64,000 nt of DNA from Pseudomonas putida (GCF_028682175.1 NZ_JANHKS010000023.1:1-64000), one strand, 5' to 3'; shown: positions 32,523 through 41,355, numbered from the stretch's first letter. The notes: a model not told the origin generated them from the sequence alone. Translations and numbers: made by a program.

Positions 32523-32723
32523 TCAAGCAGGGTAATGCAGCCCATCCGCAGCCACTTCAATCGCGATAACGGCTGCGGCTGCATGCTCAGCACGAACCTG
32601 GTCAGCAGCCAGCCTCGCCGACACCGCCTCGGTCAGAGCATCGATATCAACTCCCTGGCTGCGCGCTTCCACCAGGACGTATCGCAGCGCTATCTCAAGC
32701 GCTTTCTCTCTGTATTCGCTCAT
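32523..32723 (-). CDS. small protein with AAVIAIEVAAD tail
   Basis: 66-aa protein (MSEYREKALEIALRYVLVEA) with GGGAGAAGG before ATG 32723. A helical body is followed by HAAAAVIAIEVAADGLHYPA. Residues AAVIAIEVAAD recur at the end of the adjacent downstream protein with mostly different synonymous codons. Function unknown. Confidence 0.65.
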   Translation of the reverse strand: MSEYREKALEIALRYVLVEARSQGVDIDALTEAVSARLAADQVRAEHAAAAVIAIEVAADGLHYPA

Positions 32724-32786
32724 GACCTTCTCCCTTCCTGTGGAGAGGTAAGCGTAGGCCATTACCCACTCGCATGGAGTCGACAC

Positions 32787-33027
32787 ATGAGCCAGCAGCA
32801 ACAGATTCTGGTCGGCGACTGCATCGAGATGGTGCGCGATAGCCGGCGCCGTCAGTTCAAGACGGCCGACCGTAACGGAAACGCTCAAACACTTCACCGA
32901 TGAAGACCTAACAGGTGGCCACTGCGTACGTCCGGACGCTAAGGGCCTGCCCCCGCGTGTACTTCGCGCTGAATCTGCATGCGCAGGTGGCTTGATGGTC
33001 GCAGCTATAGAGCAATGGCTTCGATGA
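32787..33027 (+). pseudogene. methyltransferase remnant with frameshift
   Basis: The ORF MSQQQQILVGDCIEMVRD starts like phage DNA methyltransferases (LVGDCIEM is the usual opening before the SPPY motif) but ends after 38 aa. A second frame without a start continues with TETLKHFTDEDLTGGHCVRP and ends at 33027. It looks like a deletion and frameshift product. It could still make a short peptide. Confidence 0.45.
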
Positions 33028-33676
33028 ACGCCTTGTCCTCAAAGACCATGTAGAAATCTACGCCCTCAACTACACGCTTAATCATTCCGAAAGATTGAGA
33101 GCTTATCTGCCCATTTGCTTTCTCGTATGTGAGCTGAAGTTTCCATGGCTGGTCGTAAGGCAGGGCGCCTGAAGACCTAAATCGCTGCGAACCACCTGTT
33201 GCCAACGCCGAAACTTGCATACCGGGCAATGCCATGTCTCTGCCAATGAAGTCGGCAACGACGTTCCGACAAAATGGACCATGGTTAAGAATGTTGAATG
33301 TGTCGTGGAGCTCACCATTCAGATTAATGCTTCCAGTATGGTGAACCTGCAGTAGAGGCTCCAACGAGCGTTCGTGGTTCTCTAGTGCAGACTTCTGCGC
33401 ATCAACCAATGCAGTTTGCTGCTCAACCGAGGCCTTCAATTCCTCCGCCTGCATTCGCAGCGCATCTGAGCTAAGACGAAGCTCCTGGCCTTGCTGAATG
33501 AATCCCAAAACAAGCCAAAAAAAAGCGACTGGGCCAAAGACGCCTGCCAAGAAATCTCCCAGCTCATTGAGTTTCAACTCTTTGAATTCGGTAAGCCTCA
33601 GCGCAACCGTGACAGCGATTACTAGCAGGTAAGTAAACGTCCCTGCAATTCCCCATAACTCTAACTTCTTCCCCAT
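33005..33676 (-). CDS. membrane protein with coiled coil
   Basis: 223-aa protein (MGKKLELWGIAGTFTYLLVI). Two transmembrane segments (about residues 8-28 and 43-65, the second GDFLAGVFGPVAFFWLVLGF) are followed by a coiled coil (QQGQELRLSSDALRMQAEEL...) and a soluble beta-rich domain (about 110-223). ATG 33676 is spaced 8 bases from GGAG. GC is lower than in phage core genes. It resembles membrane-anchored accessory proteins of prophages and could be an exclusion or defence factor; this is inference. Confidence 0.7.
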   Translation of the reverse strand: MGKKLELWGIAGTFTYLLVIAVTVALRLTEFKELKLNELGDFLAGVFGPVAFFWLVLGFIQQGQELRLSSDALRMQAEELKASVEQQTALVDAQKSALENHERSLEPLLQVHHTGSINLNGELHDTFNILNHGPFCRNVVADFIGRDMALPGMQVSALATGGSQRFRSSGALPYDQPWKLQLTYEKANGQISSQSFGMIKRVVEGVDFYMVFEDKAFIEAIAL

Positions 33677-33738
33677 ACCCATAGCTCCTTCATGCCAACA
33701 CGGCTGATCGCGATTATTCCACAGGAGAGTCAACCATC

Positions 33739-33834
33739 ATGACCCCCCATCTCAAGCGCGGCCCTCGCCCGCGCCACAGATCTATGGCGCGCCGCCCAAA
33801 GCCAACCGCCCGCCGCCTGATCAACCCTAAGTAA
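33739..33834 (+). CDS. very small basic protein
   Basis: 31-aa ORF (MTPHLKRGPRPRHRSMARRP) with AGGAGA 10 bases before ATG 33739. It is strongly basic with 11 Arg/Lys. The stop codon lies inside the first GTAACC palindrome. Could be a nucleic-acid-binding peptide or a leader peptide. Confidence 0.45.
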   Translation: MTPHLKRGPRPRHRSMARRPKPTARRLINPK

Positions 33835-33876
33835 CCTATTTAGGTTACATCTCGAAAAGTAACCTGAATCGGTTAC
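33831..33876. promoter_or_regulatory. paired 18-bp palindromes GTAACC-N6-GGTTAC
   Basis: GTAACCTATTTAGGTTAC at 33831-33848 and GTAACCTGAATCGGTTAC at 33859-33876. Starts are 28 bp apart and the second ends 12 bp before the ATG of the DUF4406 gene. This is a strong candidate for a regulator-binding site. Confidence 0.65.
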
Positions 33877-33888
33877 AGGGATATCGCC

Positions 33889-34434
33889 ATGCCAAATGAA
33901 AAAGTGAAACGCCAGCCGCAACCAATGGGCTACGTAAATCGCGAGGATGCCCGCAACCTTGAGGCCGGTGTTGCCGACTGCATGCTGATCATGCGGAAAC
34001 CGACTGGCCGTTTCGAGCGCCCAGTATTTGCCCAGCCCGCAGTGAACGATTCCAGCCAGGCGGATTTCGGCTGCCCCGTTCCGACCTCAGCAGCGCGCTC
34101 AGGCCGAATTTACGTCGCGGGACCGATGACGGGTATCGCTGACTACAACTTCCCGGCCTTCAACGCGGCGGCGGCAATGCTGAGGGCAAAGGGCTGGATC
34201 GTCGAGAACCCCGCCGAGCACTCGCTTGCTGATGGCCTGGAATGGGCGGATTACATGGCCTACGACCTGACACGCCTCGGTCTTTGCGGAGCCGTTTACC
34301 TGCTGCCGGGGTGGGAAAATTCGAAGGGCGCGACGATTGAAAAGAATCTGGCGTGCGCTTTGGGAATGACCATTTATTTCGCCAACGCCGCCGACCAGGG
34401 CGATGTGGGCACGTATCCGCAGGAGGGGTTATGA
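33889..34434 (+). CDS. DUF4406 domain protein
   Basis: 181-aa protein. An unstructured N-terminus (about 75 residues) precedes a DUF4406 domain, related to nucleoside 2-deoxyribosyltransferases: RIYVAGPMTGIADYNFPAFN, then WADYMAYDLTRLGLCGAVYL and LPGWENSKGATIE. AGGGAT lies 8 bases before the ATG. It may process nucleotides. It overlaps the next gene by 4 bases. Confidence 0.8.
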   Translation: MPNEKVKRQPQPMGYVNREDARNLEAGVADCMLIMRKPTGRFERPVFAQPAVNDSSQADFGCPVPTSAARSGRIYVAGPMTGIADYNFPAFNAAAAMLRAKGWIVENPAEHSLADGLEWADYMAYDLTRLGLCGAVYLLPGWENSKGATIEKNLACALGMTIYFANAADQGDVGTYPQEGL

Positions 34435-35396
34435 GTCAGGAATATCGAGTGGTCCCAGCAGTACTGCTGGAATCCGCCTTGAAAACATTGGCCGTTCTCG
34501 CGCCGGGCAGGTTTGCCGTGGAGACTGAGCTGCGGGCTATAGTTGACGCGCCTGTGACGCCTGATGCTGTGGAGGTCGAAAGCGTTTCTGACTTGCTGCG
34601 CGCTCACAGCCTTGGCGAGTTCTCGAACGAGAGCGGTTCAGAGACAGTTGAAGCGATGTCTTGCAAATCGTACGACGATTTCGGCCAAAACCACGAGTTT
34701 GAAAGCTACGGGTTCGGTTATCAGCAAGCCATGTACGAACAGGGTGCATTGCTTTTAGCTCTCATCTCCCGCGTGCAGATCGAGAATGCGCAGCTTCAGC
34801 AGTACAGAACCTCCTACATGGACTGGCATGAAAAGACCGAGTCCCTTCTGCAGGGTTTTGAAGCCGGCGAGCTTGGACGGCATCGTGCGGACGTTTTAAG
34901 GTCACGGTTTCACAAGCTCCAGGCCGAGAACGCTGCCCTCCAGCAGCGCCTGAACGTTGCGGATCAGCGCATAGACGATTTGGAGCAGGACAAGGCGCGG
35001 CTCGATTCCCTCGAGGCGAACTATTGGGACGTGCGCCATCACAGCACCCCGATTGCAGACACCGGCGACCACAGCACCAGCGTCGAGATCATCGGGCACT
35101 GGATGGATAGGCCGCATGCGCGGGTGATCGGCGAGAACTACAACGAGAACCTGCGCGCGGCCATTGACCAGGCGATGACAGCAGACGCCTACCCGCCAGC
35201 CCGGCCGGAATATCCAGAACTCGATGCGACACTCGCCGAAGAGGACTGGCATATGAACCCGTGCAAGCAGGGTCACCGCGATGTAGGCGCATGCCAGGGC
35301 AAGGCCTTCTGTCACACCTGCGACGAGAAGATCACGGCCACCAGCACGCAAGAAGCCTTCGAGCAGTGGAACGCCTCCCACCCTGCCGCCAAGTAA
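34431..35396 (+). CDS. coiled-coil prophage protein with zinc-ribbon end
   Basis: 321-aa protein (MSQEYRVVPAVLLESALKTL; AGGAGGGG before the ATG). A long coiled coil covers about residues 115-200 (FHKLQAENAALQQRLNVADQ). The C-terminus has Cys/His pairs CKQGHRDVGAC and FCHTCDEKI that could bind zinc. Similar to Ead/Ea22-like variable phage early proteins. Function unknown. Confidence 0.72.
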   Translation: MSQEYRVVPAVLLESALKTLAVLAPGRFAVETELRAIVDAPVTPDAVEVESVSDLLRAHSLGEFSNESGSETVEAMSCKSYDDFGQNHEFESYGFGYQQAMYEQGALLLALISRVQIENAQLQQYRTSYMDWHEKTESLLQGFEAGELGRHRADVLRSRFHKLQAENAALQQRLNVADQRIDDLEQDKARLDSLEANYWDVRHHSTPIADTGDHSTSVEIIGHWMDRPHARVIGENYNENLRAAIDQAMTADAYPPARPEYPELDATLAEEDWHMNPCKQGHRDVGACQGKAFCHTCDEKITATSTQEAFEQWNASHPAAK

Positions 35397-35468
35397 CCCC
35401 TCCCAACCCTATCCATTGCCTGCTGCGCCTGAGCGCGGTGATGACGACAGCATTCAAATTTTTGACAT

Positions 35469-35495
35469 AAAAAAACCCGCCGAAGCGGGTTCTTT
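35469..35495 (-). terminator. terminator of the two small minus-strand genes
   Basis: Minus-strand ACCCGC-TTCG-GCGGGT stem followed by seven T; TTCTTT on the other side may make it bidirectional. Confidence 0.75.
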
Positions 35496-35510
35496 CTCTG
35501 GAAGATGCTA

Positions 35511-35645
35511 TCAAGCAGCTTTCTTGGCGCCCACATGAGCTTCAAGAGCCGCATCAACGGCATCTAGCTTGGCTTCGATGGACTCAAGAATAGCGGCTGC
35601 TTTACGGGCAATAGCGGCAAATTCGAAGTCAGATAGCTTTTTCAC
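35511..35645 (-). CDS. 44-aa small protein
   Basis: GTG-start ORF (MKKLSDFEFAAIARKAAAIL...) of one amphipathic Ala-rich helix (LESIEAKLDAVDAALEAHVG). Its start overlaps the upstream stop by 4 bases (GTGA). The two-gene layout recalls toxin-antitoxin or regulator pairs; not proven. Confidence 0.58.
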   Translation of the reverse strand: MKKLSDFEFAAIARKAAAILESIEAKLDAVDAALEAHVGAKKAA

Positions 35646-35968
35646 TGGAAAGGCCTCGCGTCTAGTTGTTTCACAAATTCGTTAAGGGCATTCGCATCAT
35701 CGGCGTCAATCGCCTTGGCAATCCCTTCCATGCAAGATACGTACTCATCAGCTTTTGCACCGGTTAGCGAGTCATCGATCTCACTAGCCAAGAAGCTAAT
35801 CAGTGATGCCACCTCCCTAAACTGGGCTGCAACCTCAGCGTAGGTAGGGTTCTCGAGCTGCAAAACGCTAATGTGGAAATTTTTTGCCTGGTGCAACACA
35901 CGGTTTGCTGCGTGAAGGAGAGCGTCATACAAATGACGTACAGCTTCCACTTTCTGCATCGGACTCAT
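35642..35968 (-). CDS. hypothetical helical protein
   Basis: 108-aa protein starting at ATG 35968 (MSPMQKVEAVRHLYDALLHA). All-helical pattern without membrane segments or known motif. It and the 44-aa partner are on the minus strand within the plus-strand left region, with a terminator of their own. Lower GC than phage core genes suggests a moron. Confidence 0.62.
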   Translation of the reverse strand: MSPMQKVEAVRHLYDALLHAANRVLHQAKNFHISVLQLENPTYAEVAAQFREVASLISFLASEIDDSLTGAKADEYVSCMEGIAKAIDADDANALNEFVKQLDARPFQ

Positions 35969-36442
35969 CCGTAATCCCCGGCAAATCATAAAAATGTCGC
36001 GGGATTCTACAGCAGGAACCTACCTTGTCAACCAAGGACACACACAATCAATCAGGAGCGCTACCGAGTCAATTACATTTTGGTGAATTCATTCATTGAC
36101 CCAGTCAATACATCCACCTCCTTCCTGGACGCCCCACCCAATCGACATAGTTACGACATTAGCCCTTTTGTGCAGTTCCGCAATGCCTATTTGCGACCAA
36201 TCAAGGAGTGTTCCGCGCGCTACTGATATGTCTATCGGCGGATGAGCGGAAACCTTCAATACGGTACACATAGATATTCAGTTGGTGTGAGATTGGCAGA
36301 TTACAAGCAGCGCAAGCATAAAAATACTATAAATCTATAAAAATCAGTTATTTAGCAACAGAAGAAAATTTCAGCCCTAATCAGCCTAACCCCTTCCCTA
36401 TCATCCACATGCCTGCCGGTGTACGGCGGGCGAGGTATCGCT
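35969..36442. other. AT-rich gene-free region before the integration module
   Basis: About 470 bp. A 60-codon minus-strand frame (36089-36271) has no Shine-Dalgarno and I do not call it. The stretch 36300-36380 is very AT-rich (TATAAATCTATAAAAATC). It probably contains the promoter for the 35968 gene and could contain arm or host-factor sites for recombination. Confidence 0.5.
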
Positions 36443-36943
36443 ATGTCTCGAAATATCCAAACCCGCGAGGGTTATGAATTCTGGGATCGCCTCAACGCGA
36501 TTCCAAAGTACGGTTTCCTGCTGAACGATCAAGGTAACGGAGTAGTCCGGGCCGAGGGTGTCGGCGACTGGATTGAGCGTCACCCGGCGCAAGTGGTGGT
36601 CGATGACGCACAGGCGGAAGTGAATGGATTGCGCGAACAGAACGCCAAGCTTGAGCTCGACCTGAAGAAAGCGAAGAACATGATCAAGGAAATGGACTTG
36701 CTGTTCGGCCGCAATCTGCTCGCGATGCGCTGCGCCGTCATTGAGTGGGAGCACGGTAAAGGCGCCAAGGACGGGATGTCGTGGATCTACAACACGTTGC
36801 GCGGACCGGGCGAGCTGCCCCCCGAAGATGCAACTGACGCGCAGACTCACTTCGACAAAGAGATTGTGGCGATTGAGCAAGGACTGGATGAAGCCCACAA
36901 GGTCCGCGAATCGCTGCGCCCCAGCCTGATCAACCCCGCATAG
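36443..36943 (+). CDS. hypothetical phage protein
   Basis: 166-aa protein (MSRNIQTREGYEFWDRLNAI) with GAGG 8 bases before ATG 36443. Residues 55-85 form a coiled coil (EVNGLREQNAKLELDLKKAK). Other parts have no recognised motif. First gene of a short operon with the DUF4224 gene and integrase. Confidence 0.68.
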   Translation: MSRNIQTREGYEFWDRLNAIPKYGFLLNDQGNGVVRAEGVGDWIERHPAQVVVDDAQAEVNGLREQNAKLELDLKKAKNMIKEMDLLFGRNLLAMRCAVIEWEHGKGAKDGMSWIYNTLRGPGELPPEDATDAQTHFDKEIVAIEQGLDEAHKVRESLRPSLINPA

Positions 36944-36957
36944 CCCCGGAGATAGCC

Positions 36958-37152
36958 ATGTTCCTGACAGCAAAAGAGGTGGCCGACCTGACGGGCTATC
37001 TTAAACCGAGCGCGCAGATCAAATGGCTGGACGCAGAACGATACGGATTCGCGGTCGGTGGTGATGGGCACCCGAAGGTGCTGCGCGAAGTGGTCGTAGC
37101 GCGCCTGGGTGGGATTCAATCGAAGAAAGGACCGCAACTGCGGCTTGCATGA
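36958..37152 (+). CDS. DUF4224 protein, possible excisionase
   Basis: 64-aa protein (MFLTAKEVADLTGYLKPSAQ) of DUF4224. The family is usually next to a phage integrase. The start resembles a MerR/Xis-type winged helix (EVADLTGYLKPSAQIKWLDA). GGAGA precedes the ATG. A recombination directionality factor is a fair inference from position and size. Confidence 0.8.
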   Translation: MFLTAKEVADLTGYLKPSAQIKWLDAERYGFAVGGDGHPKVLREVVVARLGGIQSKKGPQLRLA

Positions 37153-37162
37153 GGAAGGGAAT

Positions 37163-38140
37163 ATGCGCCCTCGCAAAAAAGACCGGCATCTGCCGGCGTG
37201 CATGTACTTCAAGCACGGGGCTTACTACCTGGTGCGCAAGGGGAAATGGAAACGCCTGGACACGGACTACCAGGCTTCCCTGATGCTGTACGCCCGGGAG
37301 AAAGGGCGAGTTGGGAAAGGAGGCATGGCAGAGCTAATTGACGACGCTCTGGCCTACATGAAGCCGAAGCTGGCAGCCAACACGATCTCGCAGTACGAGG
37401 CGGCCGCCGAAAAGCTCAAAGACCAGTTGGCCGAGTTCGAGCCGCGTGACGTGCTGCCGCGCCATGTGGCCGCCATCAAAATGCACGGCGCGGCCACGCC
37501 GAACATGAACAACCGGGTCATCTCGTTCCTGCGCATGGTTTTCGCCTACGCGCTTGAGAAAGGACTGGTCGACTCGAATCCGTGCATCGGCATCAAACGG
37601 CACGCCGAGAAGAAGCGTGACCGATACCTCAGCGACGCCGAGTTTCACGCAATATGCGGAGTTGCCAGCGACAACATGCGGTCAATCTACGAAATGTGCT
37701 ACCTAACCGGTCAGCGCATCAGTGACGTGCTGAACATCCGCCTGGCTGACATCAGTGACGAGGGCATCTACTTTGCGCAGCAGAAGACCAAAGCCCGACT
37801 GATTGTCAGGATGACGCCAGACCTTGAGGCGCTGATTGCCAGGATCAAGGCTCTACCTCGGAAGGTTCGCGGCCTGACCCTGTTCACCGCTCGCAGCGCG
37901 GGCAAGCCGGTCAGCTACGACACGGCAAAGCAGGCGTTTCGGGTGGACTGCCGCAAGGCCAAGGTCAAGGGCGCAACGCTCCACGACCTGCGCGCCAAGT
38001 CCCTGACGGACACCGACAAGCAGGGCAATAACGCACAGAAACTTGGCGGCCACACGGACGCAAAAATGACCGCCCGTTACCTGCGGCTGCGCGAAATCGA
38101 CATCGCTGAGCCGCCGACATTGCCGAAAAAATCCCTGTAG
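37163..38140 (+). CDS. int: prophage integrase, tyrosine recombinase
   Basis: 325-aa integrase. The N-terminal arm-binding part begins [20 protein letters not shown]. Core-binding and catalytic residues: Arg in [13 protein letters not shown], Lys in [10 protein letters not shown], His-x-x-Arg in LHDLRAKS, His in LGGHTDAKM and nucleophile Tyr in [19 protein letters not shown] precedes ATG 37163. It ends 17-47 bp before mutS coding sequence, so the attachment site is expected at this junction. Confidence 0.93.
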   Translation: MRPRKKDRHLPACMYFKHGAYYLVRKGKWKRLDTDYQASLMLYAREKGRVGKGGMAELIDDALAYMKPKLAANTISQYEAAAEKLKDQLAEFEPRDVLPRHVAAIKMHGAATPNMNNRVISFLRMVFAYALEKGLVDSNPCIGIKRHAEKKRDRYLSDAEFHAICGVASDNMRSIYEMCYLTGQRISDVLNIRLADISDEGIYFAQQKTKARLIVRMTPDLEALIARIKALPRKVRGLTLFTARSAGKPVSYDTAKQAFRVDCRKAKVKGATLHDLRAKSLTDTDKQGNNAQKLGGHTDAKMTARYLRLREIDIAEPPTLPKKSL

Positions 38141-38187
38141 TATTAGACGAATTTCCCTTGTCAAAAAGACAGATTGAGTTCAGCCCT
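38141..38187. other. prophage-chromosome junction (candidate att site)
   Basis: The 47 bp between the integrase stop and the conserved start of MutS must hold one attachment site. The other copy is outside the window, so the core cannot be defined here. Confidence 0.55.
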
Positions 38188-40758
38188 TTGAATACGGACC
38201 TCTCCAGCCATACCCCAATGATGCAGCAATACTGGAAGCTGAAGAACCAGCATCCAGACCAGTTGATGTTCTATCGCATGGGTGACTTCTACGAGATTTT
38301 CTACGAGGACGCCAAGAAAGCCGCCAAGCTGCTGGACATCACCCTGACCGCCCGCGGGCAGTCTGCCGGGCAAAGCATCCCGATGTGCGGAATTCCCTAC
38401 CACGCCGCCGAAGGCTACCTGGCCAAGCTGGTCAAGCTGGGCGAATCCGTGGTGATCTGCGAGCAGATTGGCGACCCGGCCACCAGCAAGGGCCCGGTCG
38501 AACGTCAGGTGGTGCGCATCATCACCCCAGGTACCGTGAGTGACGAAGCGCTGATGGACGAGCGCCGCGACAACCTGATCGCCGCCGTGCTGGGTGACGA
38601 GCGCCTGTTCGGCCTGGCCGTGCTGGACATCACCAGTGGCAATTTCACCGTTCAGGAAATCAAGGGCTGGGAAAACCTGCTGGCCGAGCTTGAGCGCATC
38701 AACCCGGTCGAACTGTTGATCCCGGACGACTGGCCACAAGGGCTGCCTGCCGAGAAACGCCGTGGCTCGCGCCGTCGCGCACCATGGGATTTCGAGCGGG
38801 ATTCGGCACACAAGAGCCTGTGCCAACAGTTCTCCACCCAGGACCTCAAAGGCTTCGGGTGCGAGACCCTGACGCTTGCAATCGGCGCCGCCGGCTGCCT
38901 GCTGAGCTACGCCAAAGAAACCCAGCGCACCGCCCTGCCCCATTTGCGCAGCCTGCGCCACGAGCGCATGGACGACACGGTCATCCTCGACGGCGCCAGC
39001 CGCCGCAACCTGGAGCTGGATACCAACCTGGCAGGCGGGCGCGACAACACCTTGCAGTCGGTGATGGACCGTTGCCAGACCGCCATGGCCACCCGCCTGC
39101 TGACCCGCTGGCTGAACCGCCCGCTGCGCGACCTCAAAGTGTTGCAGGCACGTCAGGAATCGATCGGCTGCTTCCTGGAGCGCTACCGGTTCGAACAGCT
39201 GCAACCGCAGCTCAAGGAAATCGGCGACCTGGAGCGCATCCTGGCGCGTATCGGCCTGCGCAATGCGCGTCCGCGCGACCTTGCCCGCCTGCGCGACGCC
39301 CTGGCGGCGCTGCCCGAGCTGCAACTGGCGCTGGCCGAACTGGAAGCCCCGCACATCCAGCAACTGGCAGTGACCACCAGCACCTACCCGGAACTGGCGG
39401 ACCTGCTGCAGCGGGCGATCATCGACAACCCGCCGGCGGTGATCCGTGACGGCGGTGTACTGAAGACCGGTTACGACGCCGAGCTGGACGAACTCCTGTC
39501 ACTGAGTGAAAACGCCGGCCAGTTCCTGATCGACCTGGAAGCCCGCGAGAAAGCCCGCACCGGCCTTGCCAACCTCAAGGTCGGCTACAACCGGGTTCAC
39601 GGCTACTTCATCGAATTGCCGAGCAAGCAGGCCGAACAGGCGCCGGCCGACTACATTCGTCGCCAGACGCTCAAGGGTGCCGAACGCTTCATCACCCCTG
39701 AGCTGAAAGAGTTCGAAGACAAGGCCCTGTCCGCCAAGAGTCGCGCCCTGGCTCGGGAAAAAATGCTTTACGAAGCATTGCTCGAAGACCTGATCGGGCA
39801 CTTGGCGCCGCTGCAGGACACCGCTGCCGCGCTGGCCGAACTGGACGTACTGAGCAACCTGGCCGAGCGTGCCCTGAACCTGGACCTTAATTGCCCACGC
39901 TTCACCGACGAGCCGTGCATGCGCATCGAGCAGGGCCGCCATCCGGTGGTCGAGCAGGTGCTGTCGACGCCTTTCGTGGCCAACGATCTGGACCTGCACG
40001 ACAACACCCGGATGCTGGTGATTACCGGCCCGAACATGGGCGGTAAATCCACCTACATGCGCCAGACGGCGCTGATCGTGCTGCTGGCCCACATCGGCAG
40101 CTTCGTACCGGCGGCCAGCTGCGAGCTGTCGCTGGTTGACCGCATCTTCACCCGCATCGGCTCAAGCGATGACCTGGCGGGCGGGCGCTCGACCTTCATG
40201 GTGGAAATGAGTGAGACGGCGAACATCCTGCACAACGCCACCGACAAGAGCCTGGTGCTGATGGACGAAGTGGGCCGCGGGACAAGTACCTTCGATGGTC
40301 TGTCGCTGGCCTGGGCTGCGGCAGAATGTCTCGCCCAGTTGCGCGCCTACACCCTCTTTGCAACGCATTATTTCGAGCTGACCGTGCTCCCGGAAAGCGA
40401 GCCGCTGGTGGCCAACGTGCACCTCAATGCCACCGAGCACAACGAGCGGATCGTCTTCCTGCACCGCGTGCTGCCGGGGCCGGCCAGCCAGAGCTACGGC
40501 CTGGCCGTGGCCCAGTTGGCGGGGGTTCCAGGCAAGGTCATCAGCCGAGCCAAGGAGCATCTGCAGCGTCTGGAAACCACCAGCCTGCCCCACGAGCAGC
40601 CCAAGCCCAAGCCTGGAAAAGCGCCGGCGCCGCAGCAGGCGGACATGTTCGCCAGCCTGCCGCACCCGGTGCTCGAGGAGCTGTCGAAGCTGAAAATCGA
40701 CGACATGACGCCGCGCCAAGCTATCGAATGGTTATATGGACTGCAAAACCGGATCTAA
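38188..40758 (+). CDS. mutS: DNA mismatch repair protein MutS
   Basis: About 856 aa. The mismatch-binding domain has the Phe-x-Glu-like region [20 protein letters not shown] near the N-terminus. The ATPase has Walker [16 protein letters not shown] and Walker [17 protein letters not shown]. The usual Pseudomonas protein begins a few residues before [13 protein letters not shown]. Here that place has TTG 38188, and a longer frame starts at TTG 38158; neither has a strong Shine-Dalgarno. The 5' end is phage-derived or rearranged by integration. Recognises mismatches and recruits MutL. Confidence 0.93.
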   Translation: MNTDLSSHTPMMQQYWKLKNQHPDQLMFYRMGDFYEIFYEDAKKAAKLLDITLTARGQSAGQSIPMCGIPYHAAEGYLAKLVKLGESVVICEQIGDPATSKGPVERQVVRIITPGTVSDEALMDERRDNLIAAVLGDERLFGLAVLDITSGNFTVQEIKGWENLLAELERINPVELLIPDDWPQGLPAEKRRGSRRRAPWDFERDSAHKSLCQQFSTQDLKGFGCETLTLAIGAAGCLLSYAKETQRTALPHLRSLRHERMDDTVILDGASRRNLELDTNLAGGRDNTLQSVMDRCQTAMATRLLTRWLNRPLRDLKVLQARQESIGCFLERYRFEQLQPQLKEIGDLERILARIGLRNARPRDLARLRDALAALPELQLALAELEAPHIQQLAVTTSTYPELADLLQRAIIDNPPAVIRDGGVLKTGYDAELDELLSLSENAGQFLIDLEAREKARTGLANLKVGYNRVHGYFIELPSKQAEQAPADYIRRQTLKGAERFITPELKEFEDKALSAKSRALAREKMLYEALLEDLIGHLAPLQDTAAALAELDVLSNLAERALNLDLNCPRFTDEPCMRIEQGRHPVVEQVLSTPFVANDLDLHDNTRMLVITGPNMGGKSTYMRQTALIVLLAHIGSFVPAASCELSLVDRIFTRIGSSDDLAGGRSTFMVEMSETANILHNATDKSLVLMDEVGRGTSTFDGLSLAWAAAECLAQLRAYTLFATHYFELTVLPESEPLVANVHLNATEHNERIVFLHRVLPGPASQSYGLAVAQLAGVPGKVISRAKEHLQRLETTSLPHEQPKPKPGKAPAPQQADMFASLPHPVLEELSKLKIDDMTPRQAIEWLYGLQNRI

Positions 40759-40990
40759 CGGTGTTCGTTACAAGCTGTTAGAATCCCGCGCGGTTTGGGA
40801 ACGGTACGGCCAGCAGCCGTGCCGTAAGACATCCGAGCCGCGTTCGAACACCGCCGAACCAAAGCCAAGCCTGCATGCCCTGTCGGCATGGGGCTGCGCT
40901 GGCGGTGTTCAGAATGGCCCGGGACCGTTCCCGACCGAGCAACCCTGACGTGAGGGGCTCTGCTGCCGCCGCCTGAGGAGAGAATTAGAA
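40759..40990 (+). other. structured leader between mutS and fdxA
   Basis: Two strong hairpins. ACGGTACGGC/GCCGTGCCGT (40801-40825) has a 5-base loop and one wobble pair. GAACACCGCC (40846-40855) pairs with GGCGGTGTTC (40901-40910) and encloses CATGCC/GGCATG (40874-40890). A -10-like TAGAAT is at 40779-40784. It is probably the fdxA 5' leader. Confidence 0.5.
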
Positions 40991-41314
40991 ATGACCTTCG
41001 TCGTCACCGACAACTGCATCAAGTGCAAATACACCGACTGCGTAGAAGTCTGTCCGGTGGACTGCTTCTACGAAGGCCCGAACTTCCTGGTGATTCACCC
41101 GGATGAGTGCATCGACTGCGCTCTGTGCGAGCCTGAATGCCCTGCCGTAGCGATCTTCTCGGAAGACGAGATTCCGGCCGGCATGGAAAACTTCATCGAG
41201 CTGAACGCCGAGCTGGCGGATGTCTGGCCTAACGTCACCGAGCGCAAGGATCCGCTGCCGGATGCTGCGGAGTGGGATGGCAAGCCAGGCAAGATCGAGC
41301 ATCTGGAGCGCTAA
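40991..41314 (+). CDS. fdxA: ferredoxin I, 3Fe-4S/4Fe-4S
   Basis: 107-aa seven-iron ferredoxin ([20 protein letters not shown]). Cluster cysteines are in [17 protein letters not shown] and [12 protein letters not shown]. The C-terminal extension ([17 protein letters not shown]) is typical of the FdxA type. Small electron carrier. AGGAGAG precedes the ATG. Confidence 0.96.
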   Translation: MTFVVTDNCIKCKYTDCVEVCPVDCFYEGPNFLVIHPDECIDCALCEPECPAVAIFSEDEIPAGMENFIELNAELADVWPNVTERKDPLPDAAEWDGKPGKIEHLER

Positions 41315-41330
41315 GCCCGGTGCGACACCA

Positions 41331-41355
41331 GAAAAGACCCTGCGGGGTCTTTTTT
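41331..41355 (+). terminator. fdxA terminator
   Basis: AAAAGACCC-TGC-GGGGTCTTTTTT, about 20 bp after the stop. Confidence 0.88.

Noticed and set aside
33730-33921. 63-codon minus-strand frame over the paired palindromes
   Set aside because: Opposes a plus-strand small ORF with better ribosome site and covers the palindromes; probably a shadow.
36089-36271. 60-codon minus-strand frame
   Set aside because: No Shine-Dalgarno and no neighbour coupling; could be a decayed gene end but evidence is too weak.
36290-38190. tRNA gene as attachment site
   Set aside because: I found no tRNA-like cloverleaf near the integrase; the integrase abuts mutS instead.
38161-39363. 400-codon minus-strand frame opposite mutS
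   Set aside because: Shadow of mutS; Gln/Ala/Leu-rich with no motif.
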